Shown: positions 22,195 to 31,412 of the stretch, in pieces
How positions within the stretch are numbered: the first letter of the stretch is position 1
Layout: every line of letters begins with the position of its first letter
NCBI GenBank assembly: GCA_027486755.1
Contig: JAIXOM010000038.1
Location: 27,964 to 91,963, forward strand
DNA: 64,000 bases
Direction of reading: 5' to 3'
From: Comamonadaceae bacterium
GTDB taxonomy: Bacteria > Pseudomonadota > Gammaproteobacteria > Burkholderiales > Burkholderiaceae_C
Position numbers and translations under genes: made by a program
The notes under the pieces: model-generated
Seen by the model: the letters and a program-made list of their open reading frames with translations, nothing else
Database searches by the model: none
What the model was told of the DNA's origin: nothing

Positions 22195-23514
22195 CTAGCG
22201 AACAAATGGCCCCCAATCGGGCTCGCGGATGTCGCCACTTTGACCTGAAAGGCGGGCCTTGATGCGCCCGTCCAGGGTGGTGGTCATCAGGGCCTCGCGC
22301 CCCTGCAGCACGGTGGCATAGAGAACGAGGCGGCCGTTGGGTGAAAAACTCGGACTTTCGTCGCCGGCCGTGTCGGTCAGCGCTGTGATGGCGGAGCTGG
22401 CCAGATCCATCAGGTGCAGCTTGTAGACGCCGCCGACCCGGGAAATAAACGCCATGGTCTTGCCATCCGGACTGAGCGCCGGCGAGATGTTGTAGTTGCT
22501 GCCAAAGGTCACCCGCTCGGCGCTGCCACCGCTGCTGGGCATGCGGTAGATTTGGGGCGAACCGCCGCGATCACTCACAAAATAAATCCAGCGCCCATCC
22601 GGAGAACAGGTCGGCTCGGTATCGATGCTGCTCGACTGCGTCAGGCGCCTGGGCTCGCCCCCGCCGGAGGCATCCATCACATAAATCTGAGAGCCGCCAT
22701 CGCGGCTGAGCGTGGCGACGATCTGGCGGCCGTCAGGCGTCCAGGCAGGGGCACTGTTGGAGCCCCTGAAGTTGGCCAGCAGACGCCTGCGCCCAGTGGC
22801 CAGCTCATGGGAGTAAATCACTGGCTTGCGTGACTCAAAGGATACGTAAGCCAGTTGCGCGCCAGTGGGCGACCATGAGGGTGAAATGAAGGGTTCGGAG
22901 CTGGCAAAGGCAGACTGGGCATTTTCGCCATCAGAGTCGGCCACCCAGAGGTTATAGCGCTGGGCCAAACGTGTCACGTAAGCGATACGAGTGGCAAAGA
23001 CGCCCTTGTCTCCGGTCAGCTTTTCATAAATGAAATCAGCAATGCGGTGCGCGACCACGCGCATTTCAGAGGGCGGGACGGCAATGGACTGACCACCGAG
23101 ATCGGTGCCCCGAACCACGTCCCAGAGCCGAAAACGCACGTCATAAGTACCATTGGCCAAGGCCAGCACGCTTCCGGCCACTGCGAAATCTGCCCCCTTT
23201 TGGCGCCACAGGTTGGCGTTGAGGGCGCTGGTTTCATCCACGTTGACGCCGGCCGCATCCACCGAGCGGAAGACGCCGCTGCGTTCAAGGTCGGCGCGCA
23301 CAATGGCGCTGATCTTGTGGGGCGCTGACGCCTCCCCCCGCAAGACCGGCAAGGCAATCGGCAGCTGGGCTGCCCCCAGACCGGAGACCTCCACGCGAAA
23401 CTGCGCCAAGGCCGGCGCTGCGACGGTCAATAGCCCACAGGCTCCCGCACCGACCAGCCAGCGGCGTCGCTGCGGGCCTGAATCCATCAATTCATTGAGA
23501 TTGTTCTTTTGCAC
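22195..23514 (-). CDS. tolB: Tol-Pal system beta-propeller protein TolB
   Basis: The 439-residue periplasmic protein has an export signal (RRRWLVGAGACGLLTVAAPALAQ near residues 17-39; the preceding QRRR resembles but does not fully match a Tat motif), an N-terminal alpha/beta domain and a six-bladed WD-like propeller with repeated units such as SPSWSPTGAQLAYVSF, APAWTPDGRQIVATLS and SPALSPDGKTMAFIS. It binds Pal. The start is uncertain: GTG 23512-23514 or ATG 23485-23487, which would give a shorter leader. No tolQ, tolR or tolA precedes it; upstream is 549 bp without a recognisable gene. Confidence 0.95.
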   Translation of the reverse strand: MQKNNLNELMDSGPQRRRWLVGAGACGLLTVAAPALAQFRVEVSGLGAAQLPIALPVLRGEASAPHKISAIVRADLERSGVFRSVDAAGVNVDETSALNANLWRQKGADFAVAGSVLALANGTYDVRFRLWDVVRGTDLGGQSIAVPPSEMRVVAHRIADFIYEKLTGDKGVFATRIAYVTRLAQRYNLWVADSDGENAQSAFASSEPFISPSWSPTGAQLAYVSFESRKPVIYSHELATGRRRLLANFRGSNSAPAWTPDGRQIVATLSRDGGSQIYVMDASGGGEPRRLTQSSSIDTEPTCSPDGRWIYFVSDRGGSPQIYRMPSSGGSAERVTFGSNYNISPALSPDGKTMAFISRVGGVYKLHLMDLASSAITALTDTAGDESPSFSPNGRLVLYATVLQGREALMTTTLDGRIKARLSGQSGDIREPDWGPFVR

Positions 23515-24063
23515 CTTGACGACTCAAACAATAGAGCTCGAAACACTTCCAAAACACTGCCTAGCCTGCATGGTACACACCGCGAAGTCCATTGGACCAT
23601 CGAGAAAACCCAAACGAGATCGATAACTTTGCAAAAAAACAGCCAGCGCCGAAACCACGGCCCACCCCATGCAAGCCGCTGACCCCTTGGCATGGCGCTG
23701 ACAAGTCCCATATTTGCTGTGGCGCTAGCGCTTGCGCCGGTCGGGGTCCAGTGTGGGGTCGCTGCATTGATCCGGACAATCCTGGCTGTTTCGGGTCTCG
23801 CTCATGGTGATGCGGTAACGGACAGCTTCAGCACACTTGGGGACAGGGCTGCCCTGACTAGATTCAAAGCTCGATGCTCAGCATAGCAGAGCCAATGCCC
23901 AGCACTAGGCGGCGACTGCCGGATAATGCGCCTAGCGTTGGCTGACCGACCGAACTCAAAAACCGCAGCGACCGAGGAGCCAGGCAGACCCTGAGCAGCT
24001 CGGCCTGGCCAGCGGCTGAGGCATCTTTGCAAGCCCGGTCGGCCTTGCCCCAAGCTCTCGCCC
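23515..24063. other. 549-bp gap between tolB and msbA without a recognised gene
   Basis: The two flanking genes are divergent, so their promoters must lie here, but I could not fix convincing -35/-10 pairs. Several short ORFs exist on both strands, the best being 23692-23886 (+) with a hydrophobic start MALTSPIFAVALALAPVG. None has a ribosome site or a recognisable product. No TolA-like C terminus can be read in any frame before tolB. Confidence 0.5.
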
Positions 24064-25830
24064 ATGACCACCTCATCCGCCTATCAGCGTGCGCGCAGCC
24101 AATGGGCAAAAATCTGGCCCTACTTCAGCGCCTCCCGCGGCGCCTGGCTGCTGGCGGGCCTGGCCGCGGCGGTGGCGGCGGCGACAGAGCCGATGATTCC
24201 GGCCCTGCTCAAGCCACTACTGGATCGAGGTTTTCAGGGCTCGAGTCGGGTGCCCATATGGCATATTCCGGCCCTTTTGTTGCTGGTTTTTGGCCTACGT
24301 GCCGCAGCTGGCTTCATCTCGCAATACGCGCTGGCTCGCATCATTAATCTGGGTTTGCAGAGAATTCGTGATGCCTTGTTCGCAAAAATGCTGCGAGCCC
24401 AACTGAGCCTGTACGAAGAACAAAGCGCCAGCACCCTGGCCAACACCGTGGTCTATGAGGTGCAAAACGGCTCGTCCATGCTGATAGGCTCCCTGGTTCG
24501 CGCAGTGCGCGATGCGCTGACCTTGCTGGCGCTGGTGGGCTATCTGCTTTACCTGAACTGGAAGCTGAGCCTGGTGGTGGCGGTGATACTGCCGCCCCTG
24601 GGGGTGATGGTGCGCAGCCTGACGCGGAGGCTTTACCGGCTGACCCAACAAACTCAGGTGGCCACCGACGAACTGGCCTATGTGGTGGAAGAAAACGTGC
24701 TGGCTCAGCGCGACATCCGCCTGCATGCGGCGCAAGGCCTGCAGGTCAAGCGCTTTGCACGCCTGAGTCACAAGCTGCGCCAGCTCTCGCTCAAGACCAC
24801 CGTGGCCACCGCCGGCATGAGCGCCATGGCCCAAATACTTTCTGCGCTGGCCCTCTCAGCGGTGATCTGCATCGCCTTGCTGCAGGGCGCTGGCGGTGAC
24901 ACCACGGCTGGCAGCTTCATGGCTTTCATCACCGCCATGTTGCTCCTGATTGCACCGATCAAGAGCCTGGCCGAGGTCGGCAGCCCTTTGACGCGGGGCT
25001 TGGCGGCCCTCGAACGGGGCCAGGCACTGATTGATGAGGTAGCAGACGAGCAAGGCGGCGGGCATGCGGCCAGACGCGCGCGGGGTGATATTCGCCTGGA
25101 ATCGGTCACTGTACGGTACAAGGACGGTGCTCAAGCCGCGCTCGAACGGATCGACCTGCATGTGCGAGCCGGTGAGACCCTGGCTTTGGTGGGCAGCTCC
25201 GGCTCGGGCAAGACCACCCTGGCCCAGCTATTGCCACGGCTGCTCGAATGCAGCGAGGGGCGTGTATTGCTGGACGGCCAGGACATCGCCCAGTGGGATC
25301 TGGCCAGCCTGCGAGCCCAGTTTGCCTATGTCAGCCAACATGTGGTGATGCTCAATGACAGCCTGGCCGTCAATGTCGCCCTCGGACAGGAGCCTGACCG
25401 TGAGCGGGTTCGCCTGTGCCTGCAGGCCGCCCGGCTCGAGCAACTGCTGCAGGACTTGCCGCAGGGCATGGATACCGTCTTGGGCCATAACGCGATGCAG
25501 CTGTCGGGCGGACAACGCCAGCGCCTGGCGATCGCACGCGCCCTGTACAAGGATGCGCCCATTTTGATTCTGGACGAAGCCACCTCGGCGCTGGACAGCC
25601 AGTCCGAGCATGAGGTGCAACAGGCGATCGAGCGGGTCTGCGTCGGCAGAACCTCTCTGGTGATCGCTCACCGCCTGTCGACCATCGAGCACGCCGACCG
25701 CATCGTCGTTCTCGACAGCGGCAAGGTGGTGGAGACCGGGAGCCATCAAGAACTGCTGGCCCAGGGCGGCCACTACAGCCACCTGTACCGGCTCGGCTTC
25801 AAGCAGGGATCGTCGCCGGCCCAGGCCTGA
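24064..25830 (+). CDS. msbA: Lipid A exporter MsbA (ABC transporter, fused permease-ATPase)
   Basis: The 588-residue half-transporter has six N-terminal membrane helices (to about residue 320) and a C-terminal ATPase domain. It shows Walker A (GSSGSGKTT), the Q-loop region AYVSQHVVMLND, the signature LSGGQRQRLAIARAL, Walker B (PILILDEATSALD) and the H-loop IAHRLST. MsbA homodimers flip lipid A-core across the inner membrane. The ATG 24064 has no clear Shine-Dalgarno sequence. The exporter call over other lipid flippases rests on overall resemblance, and lpxK and kdsB elsewhere in the window fit. Confidence 0.9.
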   Translation: MTTSSAYQRARSQWAKIWPYFSASRGAWLLAGLAAAVAAATEPMIPALLKPLLDRGFQGSSRVPIWHIPALLLLVFGLRAAAGFISQYALARIINLGLQRIRDALFAKMLRAQLSLYEEQSASTLANTVVYEVQNGSSMLIGSLVRAVRDALTLLALVGYLLYLNWKLSLVVAVILPPLGVMVRSLTRRLYRLTQQTQVATDELAYVVEENVLAQRDIRLHAAQGLQVKRFARLSHKLRQLSLKTTVATAGMSAMAQILSALALSAVICIALLQGAGGDTTAGSFMAFITAMLLLIAPIKSLAEVGSPLTRGLAALERGQALIDEVADEQGGGHAARRARGDIRLESVTVRYKDGAQAALERIDLHVRAGETLALVGSSGSGKTTLAQLLPRLLECSEGRVLLDGQDIAQWDLASLRAQFAYVSQHVVMLNDSLAVNVALGQEPDRERVRLCLQAARLEQLLQDLPQGMDTVLGHNAMQLSGGQRQRLAIARALYKDAPILILDEATSALDSQSEHEVQQAIERVCVGRTSLVIAHRLSTIEHADRIVVLDSGKVVETGSHQELLAQGGHYSHLYRLGFKQGSSPAQA

Positions 25831-25874
25831 GGGGGCGATCAAGCCGGGCCAAGGTCCGGCTGTGCTCGCGCACC

Positions 25875-27350
25875 TCAAAGCAGCACGATGTCGTACTGCT
25901 CTTGCGGCAGTGCCGCTTCGGCTTGCAGGGAAATCGGCTTGCCGATGAAATCGGACAGACCGGCCAGGTGCTGACTTTCCTCGCCCAGAAACAGCTCGAT
26001 GACCGCCGGCGCCGCCACCACCCTGAATTCCCGCGGATTGAACTGCCTGGCCTCGCGCAGGATCTCGCGCAGGATGTCGTAGGTCACACTGCGCGCGGTC
26101 TTGACCACCCCCTTGCCCTGGCAGGTCGGACAGGCCTCGCACAACTGATGCACCAGGGACTCACGGGTGCGCTTGCGGGTCATTTCTAGAAGGCCGAGGG
26201 CCGAAAATCCATTGACCGTCGTTTTGACACGGTCCCGGGCCAGCTGCTTCTTGAGCTCATCGAGCACCGCCTCACGGTGTTCAGCCCTGGCCATGTCGAT
26301 GAAGTCCACCACCATGATGCCGCCCAGATTGCGCAGGCGCAGTTGGCGGGCGATCGCCTGGGCCGACTCGAGGTTGGTCTTGAAGATGGTTTCTTCAAAA
26401 TTGCGAGCTCCGACAAAGCCACCGGTGTTCACATCGATGGCGGTCAGGGCCTCGGTCTGGTCGATGATCAGATAGCCGCCAGATTTCAGCTCCACCCTGC
26501 GGCCGAGTGCGCGGGCAATTTCCTCGTCGATGTTGTGCAGGTCAAAAATCGGCCGCTCACCAGAATAAAGGGCAATTTTCTTGAGCATGCCAGGCATGAA
26601 TTCGGTCGCAAAAGCCTGCAAGGCCTGATGCTGCTCGCGCGAATCGACCCGTATGAACTGTGTAGCCTGCGAGGCTACGTCGCGCAGGACGCGCTGCAGC
26701 AAGCTGAGGTCCTGATGCAGCAATGAGGCAGGTGGCAGCCGCAGCGCCTGCCCGCGGATATGGGCCCAGGTCTTGCGCAGATAGGCGATGTCATCGCTCA
26801 GTTCGGTGTCACTCGCGTCTTCGGCATTGGTGCGCAAAATAAAGCCACCCGCATCGCCAGCCAAGGCCTGCAGGCGCTCGCGCAGTTGCTCGCGCTGCTG
26901 CGGTGGAATTTTTTGCGACACGCCGATGTGCTTGTCCTGCGGCAGGTACACCAGCAAGCGCCCGGCAATGCTGACTTGCGCACTCAGGCGAGCGCCCTTG
27001 GTACCGATCGGGTCCTTGAGCACCTGGACCATGATGCTCTGGCCTTCGAAAACCTGCTTTTCAATCGGCAAGACCGGCTCGCTGCGTCCGCCCTCAGCAC
27101 CCTCGCCGTGTCGGCTGGCGATGCTGCTGAGCAGGTCGCCCACATGCAGGAAGCCGGCGCGTTCGAGCCCAATGTCGATGAAGGCCGACTGCATGCCCGG
27201 CAAGACCCGGGCCACCTTACCCAGGTAAATATTCCCGACCAAGCCACGCTCTAGCGCCCGCTCAACATGCAGCTCCTGCACAGCGCCCTGCTCAATCACG
27301 GCCACGCGGGTTTCCTGTGGGGCCCAGTTGATCAATATGTCTTGCGGCAT
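25875..27350 (-). CDS. rng: Ribonuclease G
   Basis: The 491-residue endoribonuclease of the RNase E/G family matures 16S rRNA 5' ends. The start MPQDILINWAPQETRVAVIE at ATG 27348-27350 is the family N terminus; the open frame upstream overlaps maf and is not used. An S1 domain is visible (GNIYLGKVARVLPGMQSAFIDIG). The DNase I-like catalytic domain has IDVNTG and VVDFIDM aspartates, and the zinc-link CPTCQGKG lies in the C-terminal third. It ends without the long disordered RNase E tail, hence RNase G. It follows maf by 70 bp. Confidence 0.94.
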   Translation of the reverse strand: MPQDILINWAPQETRVAVIEQGAVQELHVERALERGLVGNIYLGKVARVLPGMQSAFIDIGLERAGFLHVGDLLSSIASRHGEGAEGGRSEPVLPIEKQVFEGQSIMVQVLKDPIGTKGARLSAQVSIAGRLLVYLPQDKHIGVSQKIPPQQREQLRERLQALAGDAGGFILRTNAEDASDTELSDDIAYLRKTWAHIRGQALRLPPASLLHQDLSLLQRVLRDVASQATQFIRVDSREQHQALQAFATEFMPGMLKKIALYSGERPIFDLHNIDEEIARALGRRVELKSGGYLIIDQTEALTAIDVNTGGFVGARNFEETIFKTNLESAQAIARQLRLRNLGGIMVVDFIDMARAEHREAVLDELKKQLARDRVKTTVNGFSALGLLEMTRKRTRESLVHQLCEACPTCQGKGVVKTARSVTYDILREILREARQFNPREFRVVAAPAVIELFLGEESQHLAGLSDFIGKPISLQAEAALPQEQYDIVLL

Positions 27351-27420
27351 GGCTGTTGGTCCGGTAGGAGGGGAGCGGCGCTGTTGGAAGCCCGAGCGGG
27401 ACGCCTGGCAGGCATGGGCC

Positions 27421-28029
27421 TCAGGCGAGCTTGAGCCCAAGTTCGCGCAACAGCTGAGCGCTCTCCCGCAGCGGCAGGCCCATGATGCCCGAGTAGCTCC
27501 CGCTGATGTGGCGAATATACATGGCCGCCCTGCCCTGAACCGCGTAGGCACCGGCCTTGCCGAAGGGCTCGCCGCTGGCCACATAGTCACGAATCTGCGC
27601 GGCGCTCATGGGCTCAAAACTAACCCGCGACACGCTCAGGGCCTGCACCCGCCTCCGCCCGCTTTGCACCGCCACCGCCGTCAGTACCCGGTGGGTGCGA
27701 CCGGACAGCTGACGCAACATCGCCGCCGCATGGCGGGCGTCTGCCGGCTTGCCCAAAATCTCCGAGCCGATCGCCACGGTGGTATCGGCACACAAAATGG
27801 GCGCCATAGGCTGGCCCAGCCGATTCAGGCGCGCCAGAGCGGCGTCGAGCTTGAGCGCCGTCACCCGCTGCACATAGCGGGCGGGCGGCTCCGAGCCGTG
27901 CACCGCTTCCAGGGCTTCGGCGTCCTCATGCGGGTCGGGCAAGAGCGTCTCAAAGCGCAAACCCATCTGCTCGAGCAGTTGCGCCCGGCGCGGGCTTTGA
28001 GAGGCCAGGTAAATCATGGCTGGACTCAT
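27421..28029 (-). CDS. Maf-family nucleotide pyrophosphatase
   Basis: The 202-residue protein begins with a short extension and then [19 protein letters not shown], the Maf signature. Later segments [33 protein letters not shown] and [11 protein letters not shown] complete the family pattern. The gene order suggests the YhdE-type dTTP/UTP pyrophosphatase that clears non-canonical nucleotides, but YhdE and YceF types are not separated by eye. The ATG at 28027-28029 overlaps the rlmH stop by 4 bp; the ATG four codons later would be the shorter family start. Confidence 0.92.
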   Translation of the reverse strand: MSPAMIYLASQSPRRAQLLEQMGLRFETLLPDPHEDAEALEAVHGSEPPARYVQRVTALKLDAALARLNRLGQPMAPILCADTTVAIGSEILGKPADARHAAAMLRQLSGRTHRVLTAVAVQSGRRRVQALSVSRVSFEPMSAAQIRDYVASGEPFGKAGAYAVQGRAAMYIRHISGSYSGIMGLPLRESAQLLRELGLKLA

Positions 28030-28493
28030 TGGCGGTGATAGGGGTGATGGGCGTTGATGCTCCAGGCCCGGTACAGCTGCTCGAGCAGCAGCACCCTGAC
28101 CATCGCATGGGGCAGCGTCAGTTCCGACAGTCGCAAGCGCTCCTGGACGGCCTGCTTGAAGCCGGCATCGAGCCCGTCCGGACCGCCTATGACCAGCGCC
28201 ACATCGCTGCCGGCCTGCTGCCAGTCCTGCAACTTGCCCGCCAGCGCCAGGGTGCTCAGGCCGGTGCCGCGCTCATCGAGGGCAATCACACGACTGCCCT
28301 TGGAGATCGCGGCCTCAATGCGCTGGCGCTCGGCAGCCAGCAGACTGGGCAGATCCTTGCTGCCGCGCACCTCGGTCTTGACCGCCTTGACCTCGATCTT
28401 GAAATCAGGCGGAAAGCGTTTGAGGTAGTCGTCGCTGGCGGTTTGGGCCCAGTCAGGCATCTTGAGCCCGACGGCCACGATCTGCAGCTTCAT
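28026..28493 (-). CDS. rlmH: 23S rRNA (pseudouridine-1915-N3)-methyltransferase RlmH
   Basis: The 155-residue SPOUT methyltransferase starts [15 protein letters not shown] and ends AHHPYHRQ, both typical. The SAM-binding trefoil knot region is [15 protein letters not shown] with [23 protein letters not shown]. It methylates pseudouridine 1915 in helix 69 of the assembled ribosome. It overlaps rsfS by 4 bp upstream and maf by 4 bp downstream, giving a tightly coupled three-gene run. Confidence 0.97.
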   Translation of the reverse strand: MKLQIVAVGLKMPDWAQTASDDYLKRFPPDFKIEVKAVKTEVRGSKDLPSLLAAERQRIEAAISKGSRVIALDERGTGLSTLALAGKLQDWQQAGSDVALVIGGPDGLDAGFKQAVQERLRLSELTLPHAMVRVLLLEQLYRAWSINAHHPYHRQ

Positions 28494-29224
28494 GCGCGGC
28501 CAGGAGCCTTGCGGGGGGTCTTTTTGCTAGCCACTTTTTTGGCAGGTGCCGAAGCTGCCTTGGAAGGCCGAGCAGGTGCCGCTTTTGCCGATGCCGCTTT
28601 GGCGGGCGCTGCTTTGGCAGGCAGCTTGTCGGCTGGCGGCTTCTTGACCGCCTTGGCAGCAGTGGGCTTGGCCGCTGGCGAGGCCAAGGCTTTCTTGGCC
28701 GCTACTGGCGCCTTGGCAGGCGCGGACTTTCCGGCTGCCTTCACGGGGGCCTTTTTGGCCACCGCCTTCTTGGCCGTCGCCGGCACGACTTTGGCGGGAG
28801 CAGCCGGTTCGTCCTTGGACCTGGCAGCACCAGCGCGAGCTTTGGGCGCGGTCGCCGGCTTGAGCCGCACCGGCTTGTCACCCCAAAGCTCCTCCAGGTG
28901 GTAGTACTGCCGAATCGAAGGCTGCATGATGTGTGCAACTGCAGCGCCACAGTCCACGATGATCCATTCGCCGTTGTCCTCACCCTCTATCCGCGGCTTG
29001 TCAAAGCCGGCCTGCCGCACCGAATCTCGCACGCTGGCGGCCAGCGCCTTGGTTTGCCGGTTGGAGGTTCCCGAGGCCACGATGACCCGCTCGAAGAGCG
29101 AGGTGATGTGCTCGGTATCAAAAACCTGCAGATCCTGTGCCTTGACGTTCTCCAGGCCATCGACGATGGCTTTTTGCAGCTTGACGATATTGCGTTTGGC
29201 AGAGGTGGCTTGTGGGTCGGTCAT
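28490..29224 (-). CDS. rsfS: Ribosome silencing factor RsfS with long Ala/Lys/Pro-rich tail
   Basis: Residues 1 to about 120 are a standard RsfS/Iojap domain ([57 protein letters not shown]), which binds ribosomal protein L14 and blocks 30S joining in starvation. Residues about 121-244 are a low-complexity tail of Ala, Lys and Pro with many AKKA/PAKA units, resembling histone H1-like or AlgP-like tails. Family members are usually 105-130 residues, so the protein is about twice the normal length. It lies 41 bp after nadD. Confidence 0.93.
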   Translation of the reverse strand: MTDPQATSAKRNIVKLQKAIVDGLENVKAQDLQVFDTEHITSLFERVIVASGTSNRQTKALAASVRDSVRQAGFDKPRIEGEDNGEWIIVDCGAAVAHIMQPSIRQYYHLEELWGDKPVRLKPATAPKARAGAARSKDEPAAPAKVVPATAKKAVAKKAPVKAAGKSAPAKAPVAAKKALASPAAKPTAAKAVKKPPADKLPAKAAPAKAASAKAAPARPSKAASAPAKKVASKKTPRKAPGRA

Positions 29225-29265
29225 GCAGGGGGGCAGGCCTGAGGCCAGTGGGTTGAGGAAAACCT

Positions 29266-29877
29266 TCAGCCAGCGGCATAAAGGTGATGGTCTGAAATAT
29301 AACGCGCCACGGCAGGCGGTAGCCGCGCGGGCTCATTGAAGGGGTCGGTGCCCCCGGCTACTTGCTCGCGCAGAGCTGTCGCGCTGATGGGCATGGCCGG
29401 CAGATTCAGCCATTGCACAGACAGCTCGGGCAGCGGCTGATTAGACGGCAGATTGGACACCTGATCGGGCCGCTGGGCCACGCACAGCTGCGCCTTGCGG
29501 GCGATATCCTGCCATTGCCGCCAGCTTGTAAATGCCGCCCACTGGTCGCCCCCCATCACCAGGTAGAGCTCGCTACCGGGCTGCTCAGTCAGCAGGGCAT
29601 CCAGGGTGTCGACGGTGTAGCTCGCCCCTGAGCGCTGCAGTTCGCGCTCGTCAATCACCACCCTGGGCAGGTCTGCAAAAGCCAGACGCACCATGGCCAG
29701 CCTATGGGCCGCCGAGCTGAGCGGCCGGCTCTTGTGCCAAGCCTGACCGGTAGGCACGATGCGCAACTCGTCGAGCTTGAGCTGCTCCAGCGCGGCGCGA
29801 GCTATCGCCACATGGGCGCTGTGCGGCGGATCAAAAGCGCCGCCAAACAGTCCGACGCGACGCGGCGTGCTGCTCAA
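29266..29877 (-). CDS. nadD: Nicotinate-nucleotide adenylyltransferase
   Basis: The enzyme makes deamido-NAD from nicotinate mononucleotide and ATP. Motifs are [19 protein letters not shown] (nucleotidyltransferase GxFDPxHxGH site) and the C-terminal [14 protein letters not shown] place the start at a TTG (29875-29877) that overlaps the hemF stop (TTTGAG), giving 203 residues and beginning [12 protein letters not shown]. No ATG lies between this point and the conserved motif. The longer open frame up to 30039 would overlap hemF by more than 150 bp. Confidence 0.92.
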   Translation of the reverse strand: MSSTPRRVGLFGGAFDPPHSAHVAIARAALEQLKLDELRIVPTGQAWHKSRPLSSAAHRLAMVRLAFADLPRVVIDERELQRSGASYTVDTLDALLTEQPGSELYLVMGGDQWAAFTSWRQWQDIARKAQLCVAQRPDQVSNLPSNQPLPELSVQWLNLPAMPISATALREQVAGGTDPFNEPARLPPAVARYISDHHLYAAG

Positions 29878-30791
29878 ACCCAGTCCTTGGCCACCAAAAA
29901 GTCGGTCAGCAGCCGCGCCTCGTGCGAGCCAGGGGGGTCTTGCCGACGGTAAGACCAACTGCAGTTCAGCGGCATGGACAGCAAGATGGACTCCGTACGG
30001 CCGCCCGACTGCAGACCAAAATGCGTGCCCCTGTCCCAAACCAGATTGAACTCCACATAGCGGCCGCGGCGGTAGAGCGCGAACTCGCGCTGCTTGTCGC
30101 CGTAGGGGGTGCCCTGACGTCGCTCGACGATGGGGATGTAGGCCGGCAAAAAATGATTCGCCAGCGACTGCTGCATTTCAAAGCTGCGATCCATGCCCAA
30201 CTCGTTAAAGTCGTCGAAAAACACCCCGCCAATACCGCGCGGTTCGCCCCTGTGCTTGAGGAAAAAATACTCGTCGCACCACTTCTTGAAACGGGGGTAT
30301 TTGTCAGCACCGAATGGCTCAAGTGCGTCTTTGCACTGACGGTGAAAATGCAACGCGTCTTCCTCAAAGCCGTAACAGGGCGTCAGATCCATCCCGCCGC
30401 CAAACCAGGCCACCGGCTGCCCTTGTGCAGGCTTGGCCACGATCATGCGCACGTTCATGTGTACCGTCGGCACATAGGGGTTGCGCGGATGAAAAACCAG
30501 GGACACGCCCATGGCCTCGAAAGGCGCGCCGGCCAGCTCGGGCCGGTGCTCGGTGGCCGAGTTGGGCAGGCGCGGGCCGCTCACATGCGAAAACCCGCAA
30601 CCAGCGCGCTCGAACACCGCGCCGTCTTCCAAAATCATGGTCAGGCCATCGCCCTGCAGCATCTCACCAGGGTCCTTGCGCCAGGCGTCGCTGACCGGCT
30701 TGCCGCCGTCGATGCGCACCACTTCGGCCATGATGCGGCTTTGCAGGCCGGTGAAAAACGCCCGACCTTGGGATACGTCCAAAACACTCAT
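29874..30791 (-). CDS. hemF: Oxygen-dependent coproporphyrinogen III oxidase
   Basis: The 305-residue enzyme converts coproporphyrinogen III to protoporphyrinogen IX with O2 in heme synthesis. Family segments seen are [47 protein letters not shown] and [30 protein letters not shown]. Start ATG 30789-30791 overlaps the stop of the acyltransferase gene by 4 bp, and its own stop overlaps the nadD start. The length is normal. Confidence 0.97.
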   Translation of the reverse strand: MSVLDVSQGRAFFTGLQSRIMAEVVRIDGGKPVSDAWRKDPGEMLQGDGLTMILEDGAVFERAGCGFSHVSGPRLPNSATEHRPELAGAPFEAMGVSLVFHPRNPYVPTVHMNVRMIVAKPAQGQPVAWFGGGMDLTPCYGFEEDALHFHRQCKDALEPFGADKYPRFKKWCDEYFFLKHRGEPRGIGGVFFDDFNELGMDRSFEMQQSLANHFLPAYIPIVERRQGTPYGDKQREFALYRRGRYVEFNLVWDRGTHFGLQSGGRTESILLSMPLNCSWSYRRQDPPGSHEARLLTDFLVAKDWV

Positions 30792-31402
30792 GAGCCCTCC
30801 TTGCTCCCTTCCAGTCTGATGGGGGCGGCCAAATCGGGGCGCCGCCCGGTACAGCCCTCGAAGGCTTGTGCGATGCGCCTCATGTCCTCATCAACCTGGC
30901 CGCTCAGTTCGATCACATCCATCACACGAACCTGCTTGCGCCCGTAATCGAGCGAGGCGAGGAGTATCGGGACCTGAGCGCCTAAAGTCACTCGATAAAA
31001 GCCGCTGCGCCAAGCCGGACGCCAACTGCGTGTCCCCTCCGGCGTCAAAGCAAGCCAGAAATACTCGCCTGCCTGCCGCTTGCGCTCAAACAGGTCAACC
31101 ATCTGCTCGACCACCCCGCGGGCGGCAGCACGATCGACAGGCACACCTCCCAACCAGCGCAGCCACGCGCCGAACAAGGGGATGCGAAACAAAGTGTGCT
31201 TGCCCCAGAACTTGGCCTCGATGCCCATGGCCCATTTGGCAAAAACGCCCAAAGGGAAATCCCAGTTCGAGGTGTGCGGATAAACAACGATCACCCCCTG
31301 CAGCGCTGGCAGACCCTCGAAATGCAATTGCCACCCGATCAGACTGAGGATGCGCCGCGCCAGTGCACTGCCGCGAGGGGAAGTCGATGGGTGGGCTCGC
31401 AT
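30788..31402 (-). CDS. PlsC-type 1-acyl-glycerol-3-phosphate acyltransferase
   Basis: The 204-residue protein has the acyltransferase active-site HxxxxD in [14 protein letters not shown] and the substrate-loop motif [18 protein letters not shown] (EGTR). It is short and lacks the N-terminal membrane anchor of full PlsC. The acceptor lipid is not evident. The start ATG 31400-31402 follows GAAGG by 7 nt and lies 10 bp downstream of purD. An open frame up to 31480 would overlap purD and is rejected. Confidence 0.85.
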   Translation of the reverse strand: MRAHPSTSPRGSALARRILSLIGWQLHFEGLPALQGVIVVYPHTSNWDFPLGVFAKWAMGIEAKFWGKHTLFRIPLFGAWLRWLGGVPVDRAAARGVVEQMVDLFERKRQAGEYFWLALTPEGTRSWRPAWRSGFYRVTLGAQVPILLASLDYGRKQVRVMDVIELSGQVDEDMRRIAQAFEGCTGRRPDLAAPIRLEGSKEGS

Positions 31403-31412
31403 CAGTGAACCT

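Noticed and set aside
23692..23886. Small plus-strand ORF with a hydrophobic start between tolB and msbA
   Set aside because: It has no ribosome site or family match, and the composition resembles the other chance ORFs in the gap.
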